Assembly (NCBI RefSeq): GCF_000011305.1
Contig: NC_004369.1
Coordinates: forward strand, 682,001-746,000
DNA length: 64,000 bases
Direction of reading: 5' to 3'
DNA from: Corynebacterium efficiens YS-314
GTDB lineage: Bacteria > Actinomycetota > Actinomycetes > Mycobacteriales > Mycobacteriaceae
A program made the translations under genes and the position numbers. Every line of letters begins with the position of its first letter. The first letter of the stretch is position 1. Shown here one piece after another: positions 1 to 8,537 of this stretch. The notes under the pieces are model-generated. The model saw only the letters and a list, made by a program, of their open reading frames with translations. It had not been told where the DNA came from and did no database searches.

Positions 1-904
1 TGTTCTCGGTGTGGTGGAGATCGCCCGCGGAGATCACGATGTCCGCCGGGATCTTCTCCAGCTCACCGTCGTGCAGGACACTGACATCGGTGGTGATGGT
101 CTTGCCACCGACCTTGGTGGTGTTGATGGAGATGGCCTCGGTGGACAGACGGAAGTTCACCCCGTGCTCGGTGGCCAGCTTGTGCAGCGCGGTGACCACC
201 GCCGTGAACCCGCCGATCGGGTATTTCACACCCTGCACCAGGTCGGTGTGGCTCATCAGGTGGTACATCGAGGGGGTGCCCTCGGGGCGTGAGGACAGGA
301 ACACCGCCGGGTAGGTGAGGATCTGCCGCAGGATGGGGTTCTCGAACTGGCTGTTGACATAGGACTCCAGTGAACGGGTCAGCAGGGAGGCCAGGCGGCC
401 GGCACGGCTGAGCACATCCTTATGCAGCAGGGGGCCGAGTTCGGAGAAGGTGTTGTAAAGGAAACGGTCGATGGCGATGTTGTAGGCATCCTCCGCCCCG
501 TCGAGATAGGTGAGCAGTTTCTCCCCGGCGCCCGGCTCGATGGACTCGAACAGCGCAGCGGCCTCCTCACGACCGGTGGGCACATCCACCGTGGTCGTAT
601 CCCCGGAGAACACCCGGTAACCCGGGGTCAGGTCCACCAGGTCCAGGTGGTCCTCGGTCTTCGTGCCGAACAGGGCGAAGAAGTGGTCGAAGGCCTCGGG
701 CATGAGATACCAGGACGGCCCGGTGTCCCAGCGGAAACCGTCGAAACCGTCGATCTCGAGGGAGCCGGCGCGGCCACCCACATCGGCATTCTTCTCCACA
801 ACGGTGACATCCCAGCCATCGCGGGCCAGGAGGGCGGCGGTGGCAAGTCCTGCCACGCCGGCACCGATGACTACTGCTGAACCAACCCTGTTGTTTCCGG
901 TCAT
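1..904 (-). CDS. crtI: Phytoene desaturase CrtI, C-terminus beyond window
   Basis: FAD-dependent phytoene/lycopene desaturase of the carotenoid pathway, acting on the CrtB product. Translating from the ATG at 902-904 gives a start MTGNNRVGSAVVIGAGVAGL, the dinucleotide-binding GxGxxG fold expected at a CrtI N-terminus, then VGGRAGSLE and DTGPSWYLMPE, both typical of the family. About 301 codons are visible; the reading frame is still open at the window edge, so the gene is incomplete here. It begins two bases after the crtB stop codon, so it is the fourth gene of the crtE-mmpL-crtB-crtI operon and probably translationally coupled. Confidence 0.93.
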   Translation of the reverse strand, partial: MTGNNRVGSAVVIGAGVAGLATAALLARDGWDVTVVEKNADVGGRAGSLEIDGFDGFRWDTGPSWYLMPEAFDHFFALFGTKTEDHLDLVDLTPGYRVFSGDTTTVDVPTGREEAAALFESIEPGAGEKLLTYLDGAEDAYNIAIDRFLYNTFSELGPLLHKDVLSRAGRLASLLTRSLESYVNSQFENPILRQILTYPAVFLSSRPEGTPSMYHLMSHTDLVQGVKYPIGGFTAVVTALHKLATEHGVNFRLSTEAISINTTKVGGKTITTDVSVLHDGELEKIPADIVISAGDLHHTEN

Positions 905-906
905 GC

Positions 907-1833
907 CTATTGCTTCTTTCTGTAGATGCTCATGGACAGACCCTTCACGGTGGCCCTGCCCAGGATCATGAGTTTGGTGGTGATGGGGATACTGATGCGT
1001 TCCTCCAGCAGTTTCACTGCCGGGGTCTGCTCAATCCGGTCGGTGAGCCCCTCGAACAGCAGGGCCGCCGCGATCACACCGATCCGCGCCTGCACCGGCA
1101 GTGCCGGGTAGGTGCGTTCGGCAGTGGACAGATCCACCCGGATATCAGCGATGAGCTGCTGTTTCTGCGGCTCGGTCAGTGCCCCGGCGGTGGTGCCGGG
1201 GAAGTAGGTCCGCCCCAGTTCCTGCTGATCCTCGGCCAGATCACGCAGGAAGTTGATCTTCTGGAAGGCGGCACCCAGGGCACGGGCGCCCTCCCGCATG
1301 CGCTGCTGGCGGGCCTCGCTGACAGGTCGGCCCTGGTTGAACACGCTCAGGCACAACAGGCCGATGACCTCGGCGGAACCGTAGACATAGGCTTCGAAAC
1401 TACCCGGGTCGTGCTCACTGGCCGTCAGGTCCCGACGCATGGAGGCGAAGAACGCCACCACGTGCTCCTCCTGGAAATCACAGCGCCGGGCGGTGTCGCC
1501 GTAGGCCTGGAGGGCCAGATCGGTGTGGAAATGCTGCGCGGGCGCGGCGAGGACGGCGGCCTCGTAGTCGTCGAGAAGCGTGCCCAGCTCGGCTGGGGTG
1601 TACCCGGCGGCCAGCGCGGTGCCGTCGACGATCTCGTCGGCGATGCGCACCACCGAGTACAGGTTGCGGATGTCCCGCCGGATCTGCGGCGACAACATCA
1701 GGGTGGCCATGCTGAAACTGGTGGAGTACCGCTTGATCACCTGGTGCGAGGCCTTGACCGCCACCCTGTTGTACAGCCCCAGTGCGCTGTTGAGAAAAGA
1801 TACCGACCGGTTGGTCAGCTGATGCTGCGTCAT
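907..1833 (-). CDS. crtB: Phytoene synthase CrtB
   Basis: Condenses two geranylgeranyl diphosphates to phytoene, the first committed carotenoid step. The 308-residue protein has the squalene/phytoene synthase signatures: DEIVD at about residues 66-70 (first Asp-rich, Mg-diphosphate binding motif) and NFLRDLAEDQQELGRTYFP at about 194-212 (second Asp-rich motif). The length is normal for actinobacterial CrtB. Its ATG overlaps the stop of the upstream mmpL-type gene by four bases (ATGA at 1830-1833), which indicates translational coupling. It should make the precursor for the C50 carotenoid decaprenoxanthin made by this group of corynebacteria (inference; the later crtY/crtEb genes are outside the window). 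Confidence 0.95.
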   Translation of the reverse strand: MTQHQLTNRSVSFLNSALGLYNRVAVKASHQVIKRYSTSFSMATLMLSPQIRRDIRNLYSVVRIADEIVDGTALAAGYTPAELGTLLDDYEAAVLAAPAQHFHTDLALQAYGDTARRCDFQEEHVVAFFASMRRDLTASEHDPGSFEAYVYGSAEVIGLLCLSVFNQGRPVSEARQQRMREGARALGAAFQKINFLRDLAEDQQELGRTYFPGTTAGALTEPQKQQLIADIRVDLSTAERTYPALPVQARIGVIAAALLFEGLTDRIEQTPAVKLLEERISIPITTKLMILGRATVKGLSMSIYRKKQ

Positions 1834-4094
1834 GCCTCTACGAGCTCCTCAGTGCGGGGGTTGTGTGCGGCGCGGGCCTTGTCGGCGGCCACGGAATCCT
1901 CGTGCTTCTGGGAAGCAAGTTTAGACGGCCACCAGACCTTCGGCCCGATATCGTAGAACAACGCCGGCACCAGGAAGGCACGGACCAGGAAGGTGTCGAT
2001 GAGCACACCGAAGGCCACGATGAAGGCGATCTGCGCGAGGAACAGGATCGGGATGACATACAGCGCCGCGAAGGTGGAGGCCAGCACCAGACCGGCTGAG
2101 GTGATGACACCACCGGTGACAGCCAGACCACGCAGGATGCCCTCCCTCGTGCCGTGCCTGACGGTCTCCTCCCGCACCCGGGTGGCCAGGAAGATGTTGT
2201 AGTCGATGCCCAGGGCCACCAGGAACACGAACCCGTAGAGCGGGACGGCCGGGTCCGCGCCGGGGAAGTCGAAGACGGTGTTGAACAGCAGCGCGGAGAC
2301 ACCGATGGCGGTGCCGAAGGAGATCACCGTGGTGATGATGAGCAGCACCGGGGCCACGATGGACCGCAGCAGGAGCATGAGAATCACCAGGATGACCACC
2401 AGCACGATCGGGATGATCAGGGTGCGGTCCTGGATGGAGGCCTCATTGGTATCCAGGGCGGTGGCGGTCACACCACCGACCAGGGCGTCGATGTTCTCAT
2501 CGGCGAAGGTGGCCCGCAGGTCACGGATACTGTTCTGTGCCTCCTGGGAATCCGGTGCATCGACCAGGGTGGCCTGGATGAGAACCTGCCCGTCCACCAC
2601 GGTCGGGGCAGGTGCGGGACCGGGGCCCATGGGGGCGATCCCGTCCGCGGTGAGCGGTGCGGAACCGGCCGGGGATTCAGTACTGGAGACCGTGACACCG
2701 TCGAAACTGTCATCGGAGAGCAGGACATCGGCGACCTGCTGCAGATTGGTCTCATCGGTGAGCACGTAGGCGGGGCTGCCCGCACCACCCGGGAAGTGCT
2801 CGCCCAGGGCCTCCTGGCCGTCGCGGGCCTCGGAGGCGCCAAGGATCAGATCGGACTGGGAGACACCGTCGGCCTTGAGGGTGGGCACGAAGGCAGCGCC
2901 GGCGAGCAGGACGATGAGGGTGGTAACCCAGATGGCGCGGGGATGGTTCTTCACCAGGCGTGCCACCTTGGTCCAGATACCCTTGGACGGCATGCCGCCC
3001 TCCTCGCGGACCACCTCGGGCTCATACGCGGGGCGCTTCGGCCAGAAGGCCGCACGACCGAACACGAACAGCAGCGCGGGCAGCAGGGTCAGGGCGGCGA
3101 GCATGGCGAAGATGATGCCGATGGAGGCCACCGGCCCCAGGGTGGAGTTGGATTTCAGGTCACTGAACAGCAGGCACAGCAGACCCGCGATGACGGTACT
3201 GCCCGAGACCAGCACCGGTTCGATGGTGGCGCGGATGGCCTTGAGGGTGGCCGTGGCCTTATCCCGGTACTGGCGCAGCTCCTCGCGGTAACGGGCCACA
3301 TACAGCAGTGAATAGTCGGTGGCTGCACCGATGACCAGGATGAACAGGATGCCCTGGGTCTGGCCGGACAGCAGCAGGATCTCCCACTTGGCCAGCCACC
3401 ACACCACCAGCAGTGCGGCGGTCAGGGCGAAGATACTGGTGGTCAGCACGGCGATCGGCAGAATGAAGGAACGGTAGACGAAAACGAGGATCACCAGGAC
3501 CGCCGCGAGGGCGACCGCCAGCAGCAACCCGTCGATACCGGCGAACGCAGCGCCGAGGTCGGCGCTGAACCCGGCGGGTCCGGTGACATAGGTGGTCACG
3601 TTGTCCGGCGTCTGCCCACTCAACGTCTCAGAGAGCTTGTCGACGACATCCGCCACTTCCGCACCACTGTCAATGGGCACGAACGCCTGGACCGCCAGAC
3701 CGTCCTCGGACGGGATGGCCGGGGACACCTCCGCACCGACACCCTCCAACTCGGTTAAACCGGCCACCACCGCATTGAGCTCACCGATCTCCTGTTCGGT
3801 CAGCGGTTCATCACCGACCATGACCACCACCGCCGGGATGGAGTCAGAGTCACTGAATTCACCCAGCTGCTGCTGCACCTGCGTGGCATCAGAGGACTCG
3901 GGCAGGTAGGCGGTCTGGTCATTGGAGGAGACCTCACCGACCTTGCCGAAGTACGGTCCCCCGACCCCGGCGGCGGCGAGCCAGACGAGGATCAGGACCG
4001 CGGGGAGGAGGACCCGGACCCAACGCGCAGGCCCGGTTTTCCGGGGCTTATCACCCTGAACCGGGTCGGGGGGTGTGCTGATGCGAGTAGACAT
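1830..4094 (-). CDS. MmpL-family RND transporter in the carotenoid operon
   Basis: A 754-residue RND-superfamily membrane protein of the MmpL type. An N-terminal membrane segment is followed by a periplasmic domain, a bundle of transmembrane helices, a second periplasmic domain, and a second helix bundle. The paired proton-relay Asp-Tyr motifs are visible: GAATDYSLL (D260-Y261) and LGIDYNIF in the second half, equivalent to the DY pairs of mycobacterial MmpL3. The gene is inside the crt operon, between crtE and crtB, and overlaps crtB by four bases. The conserved position suggests export or membrane placement of a carotenoid or other isoprenoid lipid; this is inferred from context and the sequence does not give the substrate. 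Confidence 0.9.
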   Translation of the reverse strand: MSTRISTPPDPVQGDKPRKTGPARWVRVLLPAVLILVWLAAAGVGGPYFGKVGEVSSNDQTAYLPESSDATQVQQQLGEFSDSDSIPAVVVMVGDEPLTEQEIGELNAVVAGLTELEGVGAEVSPAIPSEDGLAVQAFVPIDSGAEVADVVDKLSETLSGQTPDNVTTYVTGPAGFSADLGAAFAGIDGLLLAVALAAVLVILVFVYRSFILPIAVLTTSIFALTAALLVVWWLAKWEILLLSGQTQGILFILVIGAATDYSLLYVARYREELRQYRDKATATLKAIRATIEPVLVSGSTVIAGLLCLLFSDLKSNSTLGPVASIGIIFAMLAALTLLPALLFVFGRAAFWPKRPAYEPEVVREEGGMPSKGIWTKVARLVKNHPRAIWVTTLIVLLAGAAFVPTLKADGVSQSDLILGASEARDGQEALGEHFPGGAGSPAYVLTDETNLQQVADVLLSDDSFDGVTVSSTESPAGSAPLTADGIAPMGPGPAPAPTVVDGQVLIQATLVDAPDSQEAQNSIRDLRATFADENIDALVGGVTATALDTNEASIQDRTLIIPIVLVVILVILMLLLRSIVAPVLLIITTVISFGTAIGVSALLFNTVFDFPGADPAVPLYGFVFLVALGIDYNIFLATRVREETVRHGTREGILRGLAVTGGVITSAGLVLASTFAALYVIPILFLAQIAFIVAFGVLIDTFLVRAFLVPALFYDIGPKVWWPSKLASQKHEDSVAADKARAAHNPRTEELVEA

Positions 4095-4142
4095 GGTGGT
4101 CGTTTCCGTTTCACAAAGGGGGTGGGTGGTGGATGGAGGTGA

Positions 4143-5267
4143 TCAGGACCGGCGGTTGTCCAGCTGATCAACCTGGGCGAACAGCAGGTCGATGACCTCA
4201 CGGTTCAGGTTGCTGCGCAGGTCTGCGATGGAGGCGCGGCACGCATCCAGGTGGTGCCTGATGGTGTCGCGGGAGTACTCCTCCGCACCGCACTGGATGA
4301 GCAGATCGCGGATCTGTTCCCCCTGCGCGGTGGTGAGCTCGGCGTTGTTGAAGTTGACCTCGATGTCCTTCCAGTACCGGGTGGCGCGGGCGAACCCGAT
4401 GATGGTGGTCTCCTTGCCCTCCCGGAGGTCGGAGAAGGAATCCTTGCCGTGTTCGGCTGCTTCGCCAAAGGTGGAGAGGTAGTCATCCTGCAGCTGGTAC
4501 GCGGTGCCCAGGTGGGTGCCGATCACACCGACCTTCTGCTCATCCTCCTCCGACAGCCCGGCCAGGATGGCCGCGGCACGAAGAGGGAGTTCAAAGGTGT
4601 AGGTGGCGGTCTTCAGCCGGCTCATCTCCAGGGCGGTGCTGATATCGGGTGTGATCGCCCGGCTACTGAGTCCGACGTCGAGGAATTCCCCGACCAGGCT
4701 GTCGTTCATGGTGTGGTCGAGCAGGTCCAGCAGTCGCAGGCGGGTGGGGTGGGGCAGATCAACCCGGGCGAAGACCTGGTGCGTGGCGGCCAGGAAGAGA
4801 TTGCCGATGAGGATGCCATTGGAGCATGCCCAGTGCAGATGCTCCGGATCCGGGCCCCTGTCCGAGAAGTTGTCGGGGTCACGCTGTTTGAGGATCTGGC
4901 CGATGAAGTTGAGCTTGCCGCGGCGGTAGAGATCCCCGTCGATGACATCATCATGGACCAGGAAGGCGAAGTGCAGCAGTTCCGTGGCCACCGCGATCTG
5001 CAGGGCGGCCTCGCGGTTGGCCGTGCCTGCCGTCGCATCTGCGGTCATGGTGCGGTGGGTGCCCAGGAGCATGCGGGGGCGCACCAGTTTGCCACCACGG
5101 AGTGCCTGGAATGCGGTGTCGAGGCAGGCCCGGAATTCCGGCCCGTAACCACTGCACCGGTTAGACAGGGAGGAGAAGGTGCGATTGAGTTCCCGGTAGA
5201 TCTCCTCATTGAAGTCGAAGCCCGGGGGAGCCAACTGCTCGGTTGTCAGTGTCATGCCGTTGTCCAT
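4143..5267 (-). CDS. crtE: Geranylgeranyl diphosphate synthase CrtE
   Basis: Trans-isoprenyl diphosphate synthase that supplies GGPP to CrtB; first gene of the crt operon. The first Asp-rich motif is DDVID at residues 106-110 (in FLVHDDVIDGDLYRRGK) and the second is DDYLS at 261-265 (in YQLQDDYLSTFGE). The second motif has Ser where the last Asp of DDxxD is usual, a variation seen in other actinobacterial GGPP synthases. Length (374 residues) is normal. An alternative ATG lies four codons downstream (5253-5255); the upstream ATG is preferred because the C. glutamicum homologue, as I recall it, starts similarly. The promoter is shared with divergent crtR. Confidence 0.93.
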   Translation of the reverse strand: MDNGMTLTTEQLAPPGFDFNEEIYRELNRTFSSLSNRCSGYGPEFRACLDTAFQALRGGKLVRPRMLLGTHRTMTADATAGTANREAALQIAVATELLHFAFLVHDDVIDGDLYRRGKLNFIGQILKQRDPDNFSDRGPDPEHLHWACSNGILIGNLFLAATHQVFARVDLPHPTRLRLLDLLDHTMNDSLVGEFLDVGLSSRAITPDISTALEMSRLKTATYTFELPLRAAAILAGLSEEDEQKVGVIGTHLGTAYQLQDDYLSTFGEAAEHGKDSFSDLREGKETTIIGFARATRYWKDIEVNFNNAELTTAQGEQIRDLLIQCGAEEYSRDTIRHHLDACRASIADLRSNLNREVIDLLFAQVDQLDNRRS

Positions 5268-5394
5268 TTCGAATATCGCCTGTCAAAACCTGTCAGTTAC
5301 GCCACCACGTCACCATTTACGACTTTTCTGTACTCCGAGTGGGAAATAGGGGTCCAACAACGGTGGTGTGAGCAAGTATACCTGCATACCCGAC

Positions 5395-5440
5395 AATAAT
5401 ATCTTAAAGGTTAATGTTTTCAATTTTTAACAGTATCTGA
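5395..5440. promoter_or_regulatory. Divergent crtE/crtR promoter with putative CrtR operator
   Basis: The element ATCTTAAAGGTTAAT at 5401-5415 contains TTAA-3-TTAA and matches 14 of 15 bases of a motif before the lipocalin gene at 6852-6866. For crtE (minus strand) a fitting promoter is TTGAAA (5418-5423), 16 bases, TATTAT (5396-5401), so the motif fills the spacer. For crtR (plus strand) TTAATG (5411-5416), 17 bases, TATCTG (5434-5439) is possible. A MarR protein bound here would block both promoters. Known background: C. glutamicum CrtR represses the crt operon and is released by GGPP-type isoprenoid diphosphates. The exact operator is my inference. Confidence 0.65.
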
Positions 5441-5471
5441 CATTGAAAGAAAAAGGCGTTATCATTGATCT

Positions 5472-6101
5472 ATGCAGGAATCCGAAACAAAACACGGGGA
5501 CGAGTCGCCACTCAACAATCTCTATGATGTGAAATCGAGTGACCCGCGCAGCGAGCTCATCGACCGTTCAGACGTGTCACCAGCTGATGTCGCGCAGATC
5601 GGTCGGTTGATGAAGGCGCTGGCGAATCTCCGTGACACCGAGCGGGCCGTCGCCGCGGCCGCCTCGCGTTATATGGCGCTCAGCGCGCAGGACATGCGTG
5701 CCCTGCATTATCTGATGGTGGCGGGCAATACCGGTCAGGTGGTGACCCCCGGAATGCTGGGTGCACACCTCAACCTGTCTCCGGCATCGGTGACCAAGAT
5801 GCTCAACCGTCTGGAAAAGGGTGAACATATCATCCGAAAGGTTCACCCGGTTGACCGTCGTGCGTTCGCCCTTGAGGTCACCCAGGCCACCCGTGCCGAG
5901 GCCATGGAGACCCTGGGCAGGCATCAGGCGCGTCGTTTTGAATCCGCCAAACGCCTCACCAGTGAGGAGCGCGAGGTGGTTATCCGGTTCCTCGAGGATA
6001 TGGCCAATGAGCTCTCCCTCTCCAATGCCGCCTGGGCCGAGGGTGATGCCGGTTCGCGCGCTGCTGCACCGCCAGCAGGTCAGGATGCCAAGTCCGGCTA
6101 G
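5472..6101 (+). CDS. crtR: MarR-family regulator CrtR
   Basis: A 209-residue MarR-type winged-helix repressor divergent from the crt operon. After a hydrophilic N-terminal extension of about 40 residues there is a dimerisation helix, then the DNA-binding region at about 85-135: LGAHLNLSPASVTKMLNRLE is the recognition-helix segment and HPVDRRAFALEVT is the beta-wing. The position opposite crtE matches C. glutamicum crtR, which senses isoprenoid diphosphates. Only a weak purine-rich ribosome site (AAAAGG, about 15 bases upstream) precedes the ATG. The Ala/Pro-rich C-terminal tail is not conserved-looking. Transcription probably ends at the perfect hairpin directly downstream. Confidence 0.9.
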   Translation: MQESETKHGDESPLNNLYDVKSSDPRSELIDRSDVSPADVAQIGRLMKALANLRDTERAVAAAASRYMALSAQDMRALHYLMVAGNTGQVVTPGMLGAHLNLSPASVTKMLNRLEKGEHIIRKVHPVDRRAFALEVTQATRAEAMETLGRHQARRFESAKRLTSEEREVVIRFLEDMANELSLSNAAWAEGDAGSRAAAPPAGQDAKSG

Positions 6102-6115
6102 TGGCGTAAATATTT

Positions 6116-6151
6116 CAGGCCCCAGGGGGATCATGATCCCCCTGGGGCCTG
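6116..6151. terminator. Bidirectional terminator between crtR and lipocalin gene
   Basis: A perfect 36-base palindrome with 18-base arms (CAGGCCCCAGGGGGATCA and its complement) between two convergent genes, followed on the plus side by TTGTGTTT. The extreme stability and the location 14 bases after the crtR stop and 20 bases from the lipocalin stop support a shared two-way terminator. Confidence 0.85.
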
Positions 6152-6170
6152 TTGTGTTTCCCGGTGGTTT

Positions 6171-6821
6171 CTACAGGGTGCAGAGTGGTGCGACGTCGGT
6201 CTTGCTGCCTGCTGCTGGCACGGTCACGAAGGCGCATGACCACCAGCCACGGTCCTCGGTGATGTTGCGGACCTTGGTCCAGTCCTCAGGGCTCAGGTCC
6301 GGGGTGCGGGACAGGACGAAACCTGACAGGCGGTTGGGGCTGCCCACGATCGCCAGGGAGTAGTCGTCCTCCAGGTAGGTCACGCGGTAGTTCGGCTCGC
6401 CCTCCTCGGTCTGGAAGGGCACGCCCCCGAAGGTGACCTTGAGGGAGGCGTCGGAGCGCACCGTCGCCTTGCCCTGGATGACGGAGGGGCCGAATGGGGT
6501 GCCGCAGGAGTTGGCCACGGAGATGGTGTTCTCATCGATCTTCTCGTATTCCGCGGTGGTGTCATTGGAGCACTGCAGGGTGTAGGGCTGTGGGATGGCC
6601 GCGACCTGGTACCACTTGCCCTGGTAGCGCTCGAGGTCCACCTTCTGGTCGACCTCCGGCAGTGCCTGGCTCTCCGGGGTGGAGCTGAGGTTGGTGATCT
6701 GGGATGAACCGCCGGCGAGGCGACCACCGTCGAAGATGTCCTGGGCCTGGGCCGTGCTGACCCCGGTGATGGAGAGTGCGGACAGCAGCGCTGCGATGGT
6801 GAGTTTTCTGGACAGGCGCAT
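6171..6821 (-). CDS. Secreted lipocalin (Blc-like)
   Basis: A 216-residue exported lipocalin. A Sec signal peptide is clear (MRLSRKL, hydrophobic core, AQA cleavage after about residue 26) and no lipobox Cys is present, so it should be released or wall-associated rather than lipid-anchored. The lipocalin signature GKWYQVAAIP is at 68-77. Several Cys residues (QCSND, NSCGTP, WWSCAF, PLCTL) could form disulfides in the exported protein. The gene is convergent with crtR, and its promoter carries the same 15-base element as the crtE/crtR region, so co-regulation with carotenoid synthesis is likely. An isoprenoid or carotenoid ligand is a reasonable guess but is not shown by the sequence. Confidence 0.88.
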   Translation of the reverse strand: MRLSRKLTIAALLSALSITGVSTAQAQDIFDGGRLAGGSSQITNLSSTPESQALPEVDQKVDLERYQGKWYQVAAIPQPYTLQCSNDTTAEYEKIDENTISVANSCGTPFGPSVIQGKATVRSDASLKVTFGGVPFQTEEGEPNYRVTYLEDDYSLAIVGSPNRLSGFVLSRTPDLSPEDWTKVRNITEDRGWWSCAFVTVPAAGSKTDVAPLCTL

Positions 6822-6845
6822 GATGAAACTCGCTTTGTTTCTGTT

Positions 6846-6877
6846 TATATTATCTTAAAAGTTAATACTTCTTGAAG
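6846..6877 (-). promoter_or_regulatory. Lipocalin promoter with CrtR-like operator
   Basis: ATCTTAAAAGTTAAT at 6852-6866 differs at one base from the crtE/crtR element at 5401-5415. On the minus strand TTCAAG (6871-6876), 18 bases, TAATAT (6847-6852) would be a promoter ending about 26 bases before the ATG, with the motif filling the spacer exactly as at crtE. Confidence 0.6.
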
Positions 6878-6974
6878 TGTACTACAAACCGGTTCGTTTG
6901 GGGATGTCTCTGCAAAGATGCACCTCACGGCACTGTGATGAGCCACACCATGGAAAATCCCTATACTCGCGCCC

Positions 6975-8537
6975 ATGAACAGCCACATCCAGCCCACCCT
7001 CACCTACCGCGCCCGCCATCCACAACGCCGCGTCCTGGTCACCGGGGCCACCGGCTATGTCGGGGGTCGCCTCGTCACCGAATTACTCGCCGCCGGTTTC
7101 ACCGTGCGCGCCACCTCCCGCCGGAAAGAGAGCCTGGAACGATTCGACTGGCACACCGAGGTGGAGATGGTCGAGGCCGACCTCATCGAACCCGCCGACC
7201 TGGATGCCCTGTTCCAGGATGTGGATGTGGCCTTCTACCTCGTCCACTCCATGGGTGGCAAGGACATCGACTTCGAGGAACAGGAACGCCGCACCGCGGA
7301 GAATGTCGCCGGCGCCGCCGACCGCGCCGGGGTGAAACAGATGGTCTACCTGTCCGGTCTGCATCCCCGCGACCGCGCACTGGAGGACCTGTCCAAACAC
7401 ATGCGCTCGCGCGAACGGGTGGCGCAGATCCTGCTGAACAGCGACACCCCCTCACTGATCCTGCGGGCCGCCACCCTCATCGGTTCCGGTTCCGCCTCCT
7501 TCGAGATGATCCGCCACCTCACCGAACGCCTGCCCATCATGACTGCACCGCAGTGGATCACCAATCAAATTGAACCGCTGGCCATCCGTGACACCCTGCA
7601 CTACCTGGTCTCCGCGGCGGACCTGGATGAACCGGTGAACCAGGCCTGTGACATCGGCTGCGGTGAGACCTACGAATTCGCCGATCTGCTGCGCATCTAC
7701 GCCGATGTGCGCGGGTTGAAGCGACGGGTGCATTCCATCCCGCTCAATCTGCCGATGGACAGGCTGAGCGGATTCTGGATCAGCCTGGTCACCCCGGTGC
7801 CCTTCCAACTCACCTTCCCGCTGGCGCAGTCCATGGCGGAGGATGCCGTCACCGAGGAACACAGCATCAGGGATATCATCCCGGATCCCCCGGGAGGGCT
7901 CATCGACTACCGCCGGGCGGTGGAACTCGCCCTGGCCGCCGAGGGGGACCGCGGGGTGCCCACCTCCTGGGACCGCAGCTGGACACGCTTCGGTGACACC
8001 GAGGAGGAGGAAGGGGTACCCGCCTGGGCCAGCCACCCCACCGACCCCGAGTGGGCGGGTAAAACCCTCTACGAGGATGTCCGCACCGAGACCACCGACC
8101 TCACCGCGGCACAGGTCTGGCCGATCATCGAGGGGCTCGGTGGGCCCAACGGATGGTATTCCGCACCACTGCTGTGGCGTCTGCGAGGTATCGCGGACCG
8201 TCTCATCGGCGGACCGGGCCTGGGCGGACGACGTGATCCCCGCACCCTCAAGGCCGGTGACCGGCTCGACTGGTGGCGGGTCACGGAGGTCACCCCACCC
8301 AACCGGCTGGTGCTCACCGCGGAGATGAAGGTCGACGGCAACGCCTGGCTGGTCTTCGAGGTCGAGGACAAGGAAGAGGGTGGTTCCACCTACACCCAGC
8401 GGGCACTGTTCGAACCCAAGGGGCTGCAGGGCTACCTGTACTGGTGGGTGGTCTCACCGTTCCACTCGGTGATCTTCCCCTTCATGCGCCGCAATATCCT
8501 CAAGGCGGCCCGCGACGGGGTGGACTCGGTTATTTAA
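6975..8537 (+). CDS. NAD(P)-binding SDR fused to DUF2867
   Basis: A 520-residue two-part protein. Residues about 18-330 are an atypical short-chain dehydrogenase/epimerase fold: nucleotide-binding VLVTGATGYVGGRLVTELL, then FYLVHSMGG and QMVYLSGLHP. Residues about 370-520 are a DUF2867/SRPBCC-like domain with many Trp residues (GPNGWYSAPLLWRLRG, GDRLDWWRV). This fusion is common in actinobacteria; the substrate is unknown. TATACT at 6962-6967 lies eight bases before the ATG, so the mRNA is probably leaderless. The 3' end overlaps the convergent photolyase gene by eight bases. Confidence 0.85.
   Translation: MNSHIQPTLTYRARHPQRRVLVTGATGYVGGRLVTELLAAGFTVRATSRRKESLERFDWHTEVEMVEADLIEPADLDALFQDVDVAFYLVHSMGGKDIDFEEQERRTAENVAGAADRAGVKQMVYLSGLHPRDRALEDLSKHMRSRERVAQILLNSDTPSLILRAATLIGSGSASFEMIRHLTERLPIMTAPQWITNQIEPLAIRDTLHYLVSAADLDEPVNQACDIGCGETYEFADLLRIYADVRGLKRRVHSIPLNLPMDRLSGFWISLVTPVPFQLTFPLAQSMAEDAVTEEHSIRDIIPDPPGGLIDYRRAVELALAAEGDRGVPTSWDRSWTRFGDTEEEEGVPAWASHPTDPEWAGKTLYEDVRTETTDLTAAQVWPIIEGLGGPNGWYSAPLLWRLRGIADRLIGGPGLGGRRDPRTLKAGDRLDWWRVTEVTPPNRLVLTAEMKVDGNAWLVFEVEDKEEGGSTYTQRALFEPKGLQGYLYWWVVSPFHSVIFPFMRRNILKAARDGVDSVI

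Noticed and set aside
2154-3311. Plus-strand open frame of 385 codons
   Set aside because: Antisense shadow of the mmpL-type gene, Gly/Asp/His-rich without motifs.
6116-6151. Operator palindrome for CrtR at the 36-base perfect repeat
   Set aside because: It lies between two stop codons and has terminator structure; it has no resemblance to the TTAA-type promoter motif.
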